From contig CANHWG010000018.1 in NCBI GenBank assembly GCA_947464335.1, positions 1-44,111 of the forward strand: a DNA stretch of 44,111 bases, written 5' to 3'. The position numbers were made by a program, and so were the translations under genes. This document shows, piece by piece, positions 8,940 to 17,188 of the stretch. Each line of letters opens with the position of its first letter. The stretch's first letter is position 1. The stretch is from Flavobacteriaceae bacterium. Its GTDB lineage: Bacteria; Bacteroidota; Bacteroidia; Flavobacteriales; Flavobacteriaceae. The notes below the pieces were generated by a model. The model worked only from the letters and a program-made list of their open reading frames with translations. It did not search any database and had not been told where the DNA came from.

Positions 8940-10382
8940 TTATTGTTTTTGAATGATTGGGATTCCGAAATAAAATTCAACTATTTTCATTTTAAAGAGT
9001 GCATCATATTTGGCTCTAATAACATCTGATTGTGCATTAATAAATAAGGTTTGTGATTGATTGTAATCAAAAGCATTCATCATGCCAACAGCATATCTTT
9101 CTTTTGCATAATTAAAAGCTTCTTTTCTAGCTTCCATTGTGGTGATAGATGATTCGTAGGTGTTTAAAGCGCCTTTTGCATCGGTTATAGAGCGATACAC
9201 ATTAGTTTCTAAATCTAGTTTTGCTTGAGTCAGTGCATTATTTGATCTTTCATAAGACACTTTGCTTCGCTCTACATTTCCTTTGGCAGAAAATCCATTA
9301 AATACCGGAATTGTAAGTTGTAACCCAAAATTGTGTCCTTTGTTATCACTAAACTGATCTAGAAGTGGTGCCGCTTTACTAAAAACGGGGAGAAAATTTT
9401 GTTGTAAAACATTTTGTCCTGTTCCTTCTACTTGAGCAATTACCGAAAAAGGATTTGCCGTATTGGGAGTAAATCCTGAAACTCTATCAGAGTAGCTAGC
9501 TCTTGTACTAAAACTATAAAATCCAGTAATGCTAGGTTGAAGTGCGCCTCTTGCAATTTTTATATCTCGAGAGGCAATATCCAAATTAGTTTGTGCAATT
9601 TTAATCTCTACTCTTGTTTCATTTGCTTTTTGTACAATAGCTTCTGGCGATTCTGTTAATACGGGACTTATTTTAAAATCTACGTCAGCATCAGCAATGT
9701 CAAAATTTTCAAAATCATCTAAATTTAGTAATTGTGCTAAACTTAATCTGGAAAGGAATAACGTGTTTTCGGCAGCTACAACTCTTTGCTTATCGGAGGC
9801 CACGGTAGCATTCATGTCTAACAAATCACCTCTGGGAACCATTCCAGCATCTACCATTTCTTGAGACCGAACGAGTTGTTTTTCATCATTGGCTAATTGG
9901 TTTTGTTGTACTTTTAAATTTTCTCTGTTAAAAAGAATAGTTAAATAAGAATTGGCAATGTTTAAAGAAATATCATCTTGCATTTTTGACAATTGATACA
10001 GTGAAGCAGTTTGTGCCATTTTGGCTCTTCTCAATCGGTTTTGATTTTGTAAGCCATTATAAATGTCAACATTAGAACTTAAATTCGCAGAAGTAAATTG
10101 TATCGTTTGGTTTTCTAAAAGACCTGTTGTAATGTTCTGGTTTAAACCTATATTCCAGGAATGGGATGTATTGGCATTCAAGTTGGGCAAGAAATTGCCA
10201 ACAGCTACCTTTTTATCAATGTTTGCAGATTTTGCATCCAATTCAGACTGTTTTATAGAAATGTTGTTTTTCAACGCATATTCAACACATTCTTGAAGCG
10301 TCCATTTTTTTACTTGAGCATTGGATGAAAATCCAATCATCAAGATAAACAGAAGCACTATTTTTAGTAAACTATATTTCAT
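8940..10382 (-). CDS. TolC-family outer-membrane efflux protein
   Basis: The product is an outer-membrane channel of the OEP/TolC family, 480 residues with two repeated OEP domains (each long helices plus strands). The signal peptide is MKYSLLKIVLLFILMIGFSSNAQ. The mature start WTLQECVEYALKNNISIKQSELD is characteristic. I chose the ATG at 10382. A longer frame exists from a TTG at 10400, but it puts six extra residues before the signal peptide and lies close to the predicted transcription start. A -7 box at 10421-10428 gives a leader of about 30 bases. The gene is first in the unit tolC, adaptor, tsaB. Confidence 0.92.
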   Translation of the reverse strand: MKYSLLKIVLLFILMIGFSSNAQVKKWTLQECVEYALKNNISIKQSELDAKSANIDKKVAVGNFLPNLNANTSHSWNIGLNQNITTGLLENQTIQFTSANLSSNVDIYNGLQNQNRLRRAKMAQTASLYQLSKMQDDISLNIANSYLTILFNRENLKVQQNQLANDEKQLVRSQEMVDAGMVPRGDLLDMNATVASDKQRVVAAENTLFLSRLSLAQLLNLDDFENFDIADADVDFKISPVLTESPEAIVQKANETRVEIKIAQTNLDIASRDIKIARGALQPSITGFYSFSTRASYSDRVSGFTPNTANPFSVIAQVEGTGQNVLQQNFLPVFSKAAPLLDQFSDNKGHNFGLQLTIPVFNGFSAKGNVERSKVSYERSNNALTQAKLDLETNVYRSITDAKGALNTYESSITTMEARKEAFNYAKERYAVGMMNAFDYNQSQTLFINAQSDVIRAKYDALFKMKIVEFYFGIPIIQKQ

Positions 10383-10420
10383 AATAAAATTGGATTGCAA
10401 GCAGCATTTTTTATTGATGA

Positions 10421-10428
10421 CAAAGATA
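10421..10428 (-). promoter_or_regulatory. Promoter -7 box of the tolC/adaptor/tsaB unit
   Basis: On the minus strand this reads TATCTTTG, a match to TAnnTTTG, 38 bases before the ATG at 10382. No good -33 box was seen. Confidence 0.5.
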
Positions 10429-10520
10429 TGATTTTTGTCTTTTGATTCTTTATTTTAAAAGATACAAACTTAGACTTGTCTTTTTTGATAATGTTACAGG
10501 ATAATTACATTATTTACATT

Positions 10521-10528
10521 TATTTTTG
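10521..10528 (+). promoter_or_regulatory. Promoter -7 box of the DUF4403 gene
   Basis: TATTTTTG matches TAnnTTTG and ends 17 bases before the ATG at 10546, implying a very short leader. Confidence 0.5.
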
Positions 10529-10545
10529 CCAAAAATTATTTTATC

Positions 10546-11937
10546 ATGGTTACTTTCAAGAGAACACTTTCTATAGTATTGGCATCACTTTTATTTAACA
10601 GTTGCTCAACAACTCAAAAGATAGAAGCATTAAAACCACTACCTTCAGACGATACTCCAATGGTTTTTAATACCAAGACATCGTTTGTAAATATGCCATT
10701 GGAAATTTCGTTGAAAGAAATAGAAAATCAATTGAATAAAACGCTGAATGGAGAAATTTATAATGACTCTAATCTTGAGGATGATAAAACTCAGATGAAA
10801 ATTACCAAAACAGCTCCTATCCGTTTGATTGAGAAAAACGGTAAAATACAGACGGTATTGCCATTAAAAATTTGGTCTCGATTTAGGTATGGAACCGATT
10901 TTATGGGGTTGAATGATACAAGAGAAATCTTTCTAAACGGAACAATTACTATGACGAGTGATGTAAAACTATCCAATTGGAAATTATCTACAAGCTCTAA
11001 AATAGAAGATTTTGAATGGTCAGAAAGTCCCTCAATAGTAGTAGCCGGAAAAAATGTTCCGATTACCTATATTATCCATCCCACGCTTTCAATCTTTAAA
11101 TCTAAAATTGCTAAAAAAATAGATGAAGCTATTGAAAATTCTTGTGATTTCAAACCCTACGTTTTAGAAGTATTAGAAAAAATGAGTACACCATTTTTAA
11201 CTAGTGAACAATACCAAGCTTGGTTTAAATTAATTCCGATTGAAGTATATGTTACTGACGCTACTTTAGGTAAAAAAGAGATCAAAATGGATTTGGGATT
11301 AAAATGCAATATGCAAACCATGGTAGGAACAAAACCCAAAACTACTTTTGATAAAACCACTATTCAGTTTAAAGCAGTTACGAAAGTCCCCGAAAAGTTA
11401 ACGGCTAATATCGCTGCCATTTCTACTTATGAAAGTGCTTCTAAAATTATCTCAAGTAATTTTAAAGGAAAAGAGTTTGCTTCAGGAAGTAGAAAAATTA
11501 TCGTTCAAAATGTGGCGCTATGGCAAAGAGACGGTAAAATAATTATTGCTCTTGATATGACAGGAAGTATTAACGGAACCATTTATTTGTCGGGGATTCC
11601 AAATTATAATGCGGTTACGAAAGAAATTTATTTTGACCAAATGGATTATGTTTTGAATACCAAAGGATTATTAACTAAGACAGCCAATTGGTTATTACAA
11701 GGTGTTATTTTAAAAAAAATTCAAGAAAACTGTCGCTATTCAATTAAAGAAAATTTAGAAGAAGGCAAAAAAAGTTTGTTACCGTATTTGAATAATTATT
11801 CACCGATGAAAGGTGTTTTTGTGAACGGCACTACAAATGATTTTGAGTTTGAAAAAGTTGAAGTAACCAATAAAGCTATTATTGCCTTTATTACGACAAC
11901 CGGAAAAATGAATGTTAAAATTGACGGAATGGATTAA
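10546..11937 (+). CDS. DUF4403-family lipoprotein
   Basis: The 463-residue protein starts with a lipoprotein signal (MVTFKRTLSIVLASLLFNSC, lipidated Cys about residue 20). The mature part resembles the DUF4403 family: a KTSFVNMPLEISLKEIENQLNKTL opening, then paired alpha/beta segments with long strands. I infer an outer-membrane-attached periplasmic protein of SMP/BPI-like fold, possibly binding lipids or detergents. The biochemical role is unknown. It stands alone on the plus strand with its own -7 box. Its stop codon overlaps the stop of the convergent small membrane protein gene by 3 bases, with no terminator between them. Confidence 0.75.
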   Translation: MVTFKRTLSIVLASLLFNSCSTTQKIEALKPLPSDDTPMVFNTKTSFVNMPLEISLKEIENQLNKTLNGEIYNDSNLEDDKTQMKITKTAPIRLIEKNGKIQTVLPLKIWSRFRYGTDFMGLNDTREIFLNGTITMTSDVKLSNWKLSTSSKIEDFEWSESPSIVVAGKNVPITYIIHPTLSIFKSKIAKKIDEAIENSCDFKPYVLEVLEKMSTPFLTSEQYQAWFKLIPIEVYVTDATLGKKEIKMDLGLKCNMQTMVGTKPKTTFDKTTIQFKAVTKVPEKLTANIAAISTYESASKIISSNFKGKEFASGSRKIIVQNVALWQRDGKIIIALDMTGSINGTIYLSGIPNYNAVTKEIYFDQMDYVLNTKGLLTKTANWLLQGVILKKIQENCRYSIKENLEEGKKSLLPYLNNYSPMKGVFVNGTTNDFEFEKVEVTNKAIIAFITTTGKMNVKIDGMD

Positions 11938-12203
11938 TCCAATTTTGGACTTGTTGTTTTCTTTTTAAAGTACATCCGATAAATAGCAAAACCTATAACT
12001 GCAACTATAATATAAGGAACCGCCATTAGGAAAACGATTCCGTCGTTTACTGCTTCAACTCTTGCTTTATTGCCTTCGCTTTCTAGAGAAGCACGACACA
12101 TGGCACATTGTGAGAAAGAGGCAATAGGCAATAGGCAATAGGTAATAAGCAATAGTTTAATGCTTTTGGCTTTTGGCTTTTGGCTTTTGGCTTTAATTAG
12201 CAT
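11934..12203 (-). CDS. Small CxxC membrane protein at the end of the cytochrome oxidase assembly unit
   Basis: The 89-residue protein has a signal-like hydrophobic stretch (about 15-32), a CAMC pair at Cys33 and Cys36, and one membrane helix (about 56-77) followed by a basic tail. I know no named family. Its place behind sco and the DUF420 gene suggests a role in oxidase or copper-centre assembly, which is inference. The ATG at 12203 lies inside the last codons of the DUF420 gene (11-base overlap). No other ATG precedes the signal peptide. Codons 4-14 come from a GCTTTTG heptamer array, and the signal peptide core LLLITYCLLPIA from a GGCAATA-type array. Gain or loss of one 7-base unit would shift the frame. 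Confidence 0.7.
   Translation of the reverse strand: MLIKAKSQKPKAKSIKLLLITYCLLPIASFSQCAMCRASLESEGNKARVEAVNDGIVFLMAVPYIIVAVIGFAIYRMYFKKKTTSPKLD
12120..12154. repeat. Heptamer array GGCAATA x5 inside a signal-peptide coding region
   Basis: Three exact units (12120-12140) are followed by two one-base variants, GGTAATA and AGCAATA. On the minus strand they encode the hydrophobic core of the small CxxC protein's signal peptide. Confidence 0.9.
12162..12194. repeat. Heptamer array GCTTTTG x4.7 at a gene junction
   Basis: Four exact units plus GCTTT. The array spans the end of the DUF420 gene (stop at 12193-12195) and the first codons of the next gene. It is in the same 7-base register as the array at 12120 (start-to-start 42 bases). 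Confidence 0.9.
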
Positions 12204-12786
12204 AGTAGGGTGAAATCATAAGGTAAACGACAACACCAGTAATGGCAACATACAACCAAAGTGGAAAAGTGATTTTAGCTATTTTTTTATGTTTATCGAA
12301 TCTTAAAGCTAGCGCTCTAACATAAGTGATTAATACTAAAGGAATAATTACAATTGACAATGCAATGTGGCTTAGTAAAATGAATAAGTATACTAATCGC
12401 ATAAAACCAGCATTGATTTTCTCAGTTTCATCTAAAATTTTGTTCCCATCAATATCACCATAAACGGTAGAATCAGCAGTCATATGGTAGGCAACATACA
12501 TCACAAGAAAAGCTATAGAACAGACAATGGCCGAAGTCATCAATTGCTCATGTACTTTTTGATTTCCGTTTTTAATTGCCTTTACGCCTAAAATCAATAA
12601 TAGCGCAGTGATGCCATTTATTGAAGCATAAATAGGAGGTAAAAATGAAAGTGGCTCTACATCAATTCCAAAATCTTTTAATTTTACTGTGAATAGAATA
12701 GCTACTACTACAGGAATTAGTATAGAAACTAGTATTATTGAAAATTTAAATCGTTGTTCTAAGTTTTGTTGTTCTGACTTATTCAT
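12193..12786 (-). CDS. DUF420 membrane protein, CtaM-like cytochrome oxidase assembly factor
   Basis: This 197-residue protein has about five membrane helices and fits the DUF420 family, which includes CtaM, needed for assembly of haem-copper oxidases in Gram-positive bacteria. Family features are LPPIYASINGITALLLILG (about 49-67), conserved His79 in KVHEQLM, His101 in AYHMT and His140 in LSHIALS, and the C-terminal FPLWLYVAITGVVVYLM. The gene overlaps the upstream sco gene by 8 bases and the downstream small gene by 11, so the three are translationally coupled. The oxidase subunit genes lie directly upstream on the same strand. Involvement in oxidase maturation is well supported by context. 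Confidence 0.88.
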   Translation of the reverse strand: MNKSEQQNLEQRFKFSIILVSILIPVVVAILFTVKLKDFGIDVEPLSFLPPIYASINGITALLLILGVKAIKNGNQKVHEQLMTSAIVCSIAFLVMYVAYHMTADSTVYGDIDGNKILDETEKINAGFMRLVYLFILLSHIALSIVIIPLVLITYVRALALRFDKHKKIAKITFPLWLYVAITGVVVYLMISPYYAN

Positions 12787-13462
12787 TTAAAAGTTTTTTA
12801 ATGTCTTCTTTAATTGCTTTTACTCCTTTTTTATCTAATCCGTCGTAATATAATATTGGATTACCAAACTGATCATTTCTACATCTGATGGTGCCTTTTT
12901 TGTCAATTAACGCAAAAAGGCCAGAGTGTTCAAAACCACCATTTACATTTTTATTTTCACCTGCATAAAGATTGAAACCTTTATTAGCAATGTTAAAAAT
13001 ATAGTTTTTATCTCCAGTTAATAAATGCCAATTGGATGATTTTACTCCAATTTGTTCTGCGTGTTCTTGGAGTACTTTTGAAGTGTCATTTTCAGGATTT
13101 ATAGAAATTGAAGCTATTCCAAAATTAGGATTCCCGAAGAAAGTATTCTGAATATCTACCATATTTTTATTCATTATCGGACAAATAGTAGGACAGGTTG
13201 TAAAGAAAAATTCTACTAGATATACTTTACCTTTATAGGTTTCATTAGTAACTTTTTGGTTGTTTTGATCAATAAGTTCAAACTTAGGAGCTAGACCAAT
13301 TTTTTTTAATCCTGTCTCCACATATCTGTGGTTAGAGATGGCATCTAAGCGGTCACCTTGAACAACAGAGCCACTTTTAATTCTTTCAACAATTCTTGGT
13401 ATAAAAATGATTCCAAAAACGAGAATAACAAACGACAATCCGATATAATAAAACTTTTTCAT
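12779..13462 (-). CDS. SCO1/SenC-family copper chaperone for cytochrome c oxidase
   Basis: SCO proteins deliver copper to, or reduce, the CuA centre of cytochrome oxidase. The 227-residue product has an N-terminal membrane anchor (about 4-22) and a thioredoxin fold on the outer side. The copper ligands are in place: CPTIC with Cys90 and Cys94, and His179 in GGFEHSGLFALID. The motif VEFFFTTCPTICP is typical. The gene is 12 bases after the Cys-less SCO-like gene and overlaps the DUF420 gene by 8 bases. It presumably shares the promoter at 14157-14164. Confidence 0.93.
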   Translation of the reverse strand: MKKFYYIGLSFVILVFGIIFIPRIVERIKSGSVVQGDRLDAISNHRYVETGLKKIGLAPKFELIDQNNQKVTNETYKGKVYLVEFFFTTCPTICPIMNKNMVDIQNTFFGNPNFGIASISINPENDTSKVLQEHAEQIGVKSSNWHLLTGDKNYIFNIANKGFNLYAGENKNVNGGFEHSGLFALIDKKGTIRCRNDQFGNPILYYDGLDKKGVKAIKEDIKKLLNE

Positions 13463-13474
13463 TGTGATTTACTA

Positions 13475-14134
13475 TTATATTTTTCTAGTAGCATTATTAT
13501 TCCTTTTGAGTGCAGCACGATATTCATAGATGATAATTTTCATATCATCCATCATCTTATTATAAAGGTCAGACACCAAAACAGTATCGTATCCTTCTTT
13601 GTATTCAGGTTTTCCCTTTTTATCTTCTCCTTTTCTGCCTCGAAGATTTCTCTTTTTATCGATAATAAATACATTTGGTGTAGCTAGAGAAGGATCTAAT
13701 TTTCCAATTAATTCAAGTTTTTCATAAAACGTATTGATTTCATCAGGGGATGCAAATACAAAATTCCACCCTTTATTGGTTCCTAATTTTTCAATATCTA
13801 ATTTTAATAATTCTTGAACTTGATTTTCAGTGCCTAGAGGAAGCACCATTACCACTTGAAAATCTTGAAAATCTTTGTATTTATTATAAATGGTTTCGTA
13901 AAGATTAAAAATTGACCCTCTATGTTTAGCAACGTCGGAGCCAATAAAACCAAGTATTGTAATTTTATTGGTAAGTGTAACAGGCTTGTTGTCTATAGTT
14001 TTCCAAGTGCTTACATCTGGAATATTCTTAGTAATCGTAGGAAGTGAAATAAAGCTGTTTACACCCGAAGCAAAGAAAAGATAAGCAACTATAGGTAAAA
14101 TAAACAATACGAAAAGGACAATGTTTTTTTTCAT
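13475..14134 (-). CDS. SCO/thioredoxin-like membrane-anchored protein without cysteines
   Basis: The 219-residue protein has an N-terminal anchor (MKKNIVLFVLFILPIVAYLFF) and a thioredoxin-like layout resembling the SCO protein encoded next to it. It contains a central strand TNKITILGFIGSD, a later ATPNVFIIDKKRNLRGR segment and a similar length. It contains no cysteine at all: where SCO has CxxxC, this one reads GSDVAKHRG. It therefore cannot bind copper or do disulfide exchange in the usual way. A structural, sensing or scaffold role in oxidase assembly is possible. It is the first gene of its unit, just after the cox terminator, with a -7 box at 14157-14164. Confidence 0.78.
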   Translation of the reverse strand: MKKNIVLFVLFILPIVAYLFFASGVNSFISLPTITKNIPDVSTWKTIDNKPVTLTNKITILGFIGSDVAKHRGSIFNLYETIYNKYKDFQDFQVVMVLPLGTENQVQELLKLDIEKLGTNKGWNFVFASPDEINTFYEKLELIGKLDPSLATPNVFIIDKKRNLRGRKGEDKKGKPEYKEGYDTVLVSDLYNKMMDDMKIIIYEYRAALKRNNNATRKI

Positions 14135-14156
14135 TATAATTTGAAAAATTGAACTA

Positions 14157-14164
14157 CAAAAATA
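14157..14164 (-). promoter_or_regulatory. Promoter -7 box of the SCO-like/sco/DUF420 unit
   Basis: On the minus strand this reads TATTTTTG (TAnnTTTG), 23 bases before the ATG at 14134. It abuts the terminator at 14164-14195, so one unit ends where the next begins. Confidence 0.55.
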
Positions 14165-14195
14165 AAAAAATCCCGATGGTTATCGGGATTTTTTT
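14164..14195 (-). terminator. Terminator of the ctaB/coxIII/coxIV unit
   Basis: ATCCCGAT (14170-14177), loop GGTT, ATCGGGAT (14182-14189), flanked by an A run and a T run that lengthen the stem. It gives a T tail in both directions. Confidence 0.88.
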
Positions 14196-14208
14196 GAATT
14201 AATATATG

Positions 14209-14571
14209 TTAAAAATTCCATTTAATTGTGGAATTTTTAAAAACCTCAAAGACATAATCAGCTTCAACTAATAAAATGAATAATAAATAGAGTGCTAAAA
14301 AAATAACGGTAGCCACTACTGACCATCGCAAACTACTTTTCTCACCTTCCATATGCATAAAAGCCCAAACAATATAGTATGCTTTATAAAGAGTTAAAAT
14401 TATGAAAACCCAGTTAAGCAAATTCATGCTTAAAAAATTATTCATATATAAAAAATCGGGTCTAATAATTCCTAAATATACTTCTACGGTAGTTACTACA
14501 GATAATAGAGCGAAAACCATCCAGATTCTCTTTGTATTGGAAACGTGTCCGTGTGCTTGATCGTGTGCCAT
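14209..14571 (-). CDS. Cytochrome c oxidase subunit IV family protein
   Basis: The 120-residue protein has three membrane helices: about 15-34 (IWMVFALLSVVTTVEVYLGI), 48-70 (LLNWVFIILTLYKAYYIVWAFMHM) and 80-105. A His-rich N-terminus (MAHDQAHGHVSN) precedes them. This matches the prokaryotic COX4/CyoD-like family, a small non-catalytic subunit of haem-copper oxidases. It starts 21 bases after the larger subunit III gene and is closed by the terminator at 14164-14195, so it is the last gene of the ctaB unit. The catalytic subunits I and II are not in this window. Confidence 0.88.
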   Translation of the reverse strand: MAHDQAHGHVSNTKRIWMVFALLSVVTTVEVYLGIIRPDFLYMNNFLSMNLLNWVFIILTLYKAYYIVWAFMHMEGEKSSLRWSVVATVIFLALYLLFILLVEADYVFEVFKNSTIKWNF

Positions 14572-14592
14572 AATATAAATTTGTAAAAAAAA

Positions 14593-15621
14593 TTAAACTA
14601 AGTAGAAGAATGTAAATACGAATACCCAAACTAAATCGACAAAGTGCCAATACAGTCCGACTTTTTCTACCATTTCGTAGTTTCTTCTTTTTTCATATGT
14701 TCCTAAGACTACGTTTAAGAATATAATGAAATTGATAACAACTCCAGAGAATACGTGGAATCCGTGGAAACCTGTAATAAAGAAAAAGAAATCAGCGAAT
14801 AACTTACTTCCATATTCGTTACGATGTAAATTAGCTCCTTCAACTACTATAGCAGCATTTCCGACCATTACTTCAGACTCTGCTCTTGTCAATATTTCTC
14901 TCTTTTTATTTTTATTTAATCCCGGCTGCAACTTTTTGTTAGCTCTGTCTTCTTTAGTATCTCTGTAGATTTTTTCTGTTCTAACTAACAATTCAGGATG
15001 TGCTTTAAATCCTGCTTGTATCTCAGCTACAGAATAAGTTGGTAAAGTAGCTTCATCCATAAACCATTTTCCTTTGCTACGAGATAATTGCTCTCTTTCT
15101 TCAGGAAGAGTTACCGCAAAATCTGATAATTTAACTCTTTCACCTTGTGCATTTACAAATTGAATGATACTTCCGCCTTTGGTTTCAATGGCACCATGCT
15201 CTCCTTTGATGAAGTTTTTCCACTCCCATGCTTGTGAACCAACGAAGATTAAACCACCAACAATCGTTAACAACATATAAAATGCTACTTTCTTTTGTTT
15301 CATTTGGTGTCCAGCGTCAACCGCTAATACCATAGTTACAGAAGAGAAAATAAGGATAAATGTCATTAATGCCACATAGTACATTGGTGCTTCTACGCCA
15401 TGCATAAATGGAAAGTGTGTAAACACTTCATCGGCAATAGGCCAATTATCAATAAATTTAAATCTAGAAAAACCATATGCTGCAAGAAAACCAGTAAAAG
15501 TTAAAGCATCCGATACGATAAAAAACCACATCATTAATTTGCCATAGCTTGCACCCATTGGTTCGTTTCCGCCACCCCAAGTGTTTTCAGTATTGTTTCC
15601 AGTAGTAACTGTAGCTCCCAT
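14593..15621 (-). CDS. Haem-copper oxidase subunit III with a large soluble insertion
   Basis: Subunit III helices are recognisable: GKLMMWFFIVSDALTFTGF (about 28-46), APMYYVALMTFILIFSSVTMVLA (78-100), a third near 113-130, then FADFFFFITGFHGFHVFSGVV (about 275-295) and YWHFVDLVWVFVFTFFYLV at the C-terminus. The family signatures GFHGxHV and YWHFVDxVW are intact. Between the third and fourth helices lies a charged, soluble stretch of about 135 residues (about 137-272) absent from ordinary subunit III. That explains the 342-residue length, against about 190-260. It starts 43 bases after the shorter subunit III gene and belongs to the same unit. Confidence 0.88.
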   Translation of the reverse strand: MGATVTTGNNTENTWGGGNEPMGASYGKLMMWFFIVSDALTFTGFLAAYGFSRFKFIDNWPIADEVFTHFPFMHGVEAPMYYVALMTFILIFSSVTMVLAVDAGHQMKQKKVAFYMLLTIVGGLIFVGSQAWEWKNFIKGEHGAIETKGGSIIQFVNAQGERVKLSDFAVTLPEEREQLSRSKGKWFMDEATLPTYSVAEIQAGFKAHPELLVRTEKIYRDTKEDRANKKLQPGLNKNKKREILTRAESEVMVGNAAIVVEGANLHRNEYGSKLFADFFFFITGFHGFHVFSGVVINFIIFLNVVLGTYEKRRNYEMVEKVGLYWHFVDLVWVFVFTFFYLV

Positions 15622-15664
15622 AAAAGTTATAAGTTAAAAAGTTCCCAAATTTAGATTTTTTTTC

Positions 15665-16246
15665 TTATTTAAAGAAATATAAAAACAAAAACAAACAAAT
15701 CCATAAGAAATCAAGAAAGTGCCAATACATTGCACCTAGTTCAATTCCAAGCAATTGACTTGAATTGTATTTTTGTTTAAAATGATTATAAATTATTATT
15801 AAAAGTGAAATTATTCCTCCAGCAAGATGTGCTAGGTGAAGTGTTGCGATAACATATAAAAAAGTTGTCGTAATATTACTCTCTGGTCCGGTGAAATAAT
15901 AATTTTGATCGGTCATTTGCTCAAATCCTTTGAACTGGAAAAAAACAAATGAAATTGCCAATAAAAGGGTCAGGAACAGAAAAGAAGTTGTCGCTTGTCT
16001 TTTGTCTTTTCGGATATAAATTTTAGCTAAGTGAAACGTTACACTACACAAAATAATTGCTAAAGTGCTGAGGTAAAAAGCCGAAGGAAATTGAAAATCT
16101 TTCATCCAGTCTTCTCTCGATTTACTAACTACAAATGCACTCACTACCCCAGCAAACATCATCGTCATACTACCCATACCAAACAACAACAATAGTTTAT
16201 ACGATCGTGCAGTTCTTTCTTTATGTTCTTGAGCGGTCATTGTCAT
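15665..16246 (-). CDS. Haem-copper oxidase subunit III (short form)
   Basis: The 193-residue protein has five membrane helices (about 18-40, 54-74, 84-103, 126-148 and 172-192). The typical subunit III ending is present: FLYVIATLHLAHLAGGI and GAMYWHFLDFLWICLFLFLYFF. The two N-terminal helices of the seven-helix form are missing, as is common in bacterial subunits III. It begins 6 bases after the ctaB stop. Two adjacent subunit III genes, one short and one with an insertion, appear to be the normal arrangement in Flavobacteria, though I could not check this. Confidence 0.88.
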   Translation of the reverse strand: MTMTAQEHKERTARSYKLLLLFGMGSMTMMFAGVVSAFVVSKSREDWMKDFQFPSAFYLSTLAIILCSVTFHLAKIYIRKDKRQATTSFLFLTLLLAISFVFFQFKGFEQMTDQNYYFTGPESNITTTFLYVIATLHLAHLAGGIISLLIIIYNHFKQKYNSSQLLGIELGAMYWHFLDFLWICLFLFLYFFK

Positions 16247-16252
16247 ACCAAA

Positions 16253-17155
16253 CTATCTTAAAAATTTATCAATAATATACACTAATTGCAGCAAAGATAT
16301 ATAAGAAACACTAACCAACATTAAGGTTCGGGCAGCTTTTGCCGTTCTTAACTGATATAGCTTTACAGCATAAATAATCATCCATAGGCCTAATAAAAAA
16401 ACGACTCCTGCAGCAATGGGTGAAATAAACAACCTTCCGGTGTAACCCAAACAAGGCAACAAAGAAGCAATTAACAACCAAACCGAATACAGAATTGTTT
16501 GCAAAGCAGTCGAAGTATCTTTTTTTCCTGTGGGTAACATAAAAAACCCTGCCTTTTCATAGTCATCGTATAAAAACCAACCAATGGACCAAAAATGGGG
16601 AAACTGCCAAAAGAATTGTATCAAAAAAAGAGTGCCAGCTTCAATACCAAAATTATTGGTTGCCGCAACCCATCCTAACATAAATGGAATCGCTCCCGGG
16701 AATGCACCCACAAATACGGATAGCGGCGTGTATTGTTTTAAAGGCGTGTACACACTGGTATATAAAAAAATAGAAATAGCACCAAACATGGCCGATTTCG
16801 GATTGATTAGATACAATAAAATCAAACCAATAATCGTTAATAAACTAGCAATAAATAGCGCGCTGTTTGTTGACATTCTTCCCGAAGCTACCGGACGATT
16901 TTTGGTTCTTTCCATTAAGCCGTCAAGGTCTTTTTCGATGACTTGGTTAAACGCATTTGAAGCGCCTACCATACAATAGCCACCAATAGCCAACATAAGC
17001 AAGGTCGTAATGTTTAAATCTTGAAAATCATATACACCCAATAAGTAACCGGCAATAGATGAAAATACTACGCTCACCGCCAAACCTGCTTTGGTGATTT
17101 CTTTGAAATCAAAGGCAATACTTTTTAAAGAAAAGGGTGTAGCTGTTGCGCTCAA
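16253..17155 (-). CDS. ctaB: Protoheme IX farnesyltransferase (haem O synthase)
   Basis: This UbiA-type membrane prenyltransferase converts haem B to haem O for the oxidase. The first substrate motif NAFNQVIEKDLDGLMERTKNRPVASG is complete (shown for identification across N, D, D and RTxxRP), and the second region has YDDYEKAGFFMLP. About nine membrane helices are visible. The frame can be extended to a TTG at 17191, but that codon lies inside the -7 box TACCTTTG (17189-17196). It should therefore not be transcribed as a start. The next in-frame start is the TTG at 17155, giving a 300-residue protein beginning MSATATPFSLKSIAFDF. It is the first gene of the oxidase unit. Confidence 0.88.
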   Translation of the reverse strand: MSATATPFSLKSIAFDFKEITKAGLAVSVVFSSIAGYLLGVYDFQDLNITTLLMLAIGGYCMVGASNAFNQVIEKDLDGLMERTKNRPVASGRMSTNSALFIASLLTIIGLILLYLINPKSAMFGAISIFLYTSVYTPLKQYTPLSVFVGAFPGAIPFMLGWVAATNNFGIEAGTLFLIQFFWQFPHFWSIGWFLYDDYEKAGFFMLPTGKKDTSTALQTILYSVWLLIASLLPCLGYTGRLFISPIAAGVVFLLGLWMIIYAVKLYQLRTAKAARTLMLVSVSYISLLQLVYIIDKFLR

Positions 17156-17188
17156 GTATATTGTATTAGTGTTCTGTAAAAACTGGCG

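Noticed and set aside
12120..12194. CRISPR-like array
   Set aside because: Units are 7 bases, directly adjacent with no spacers, and no cas genes are nearby. It is a microsatellite.
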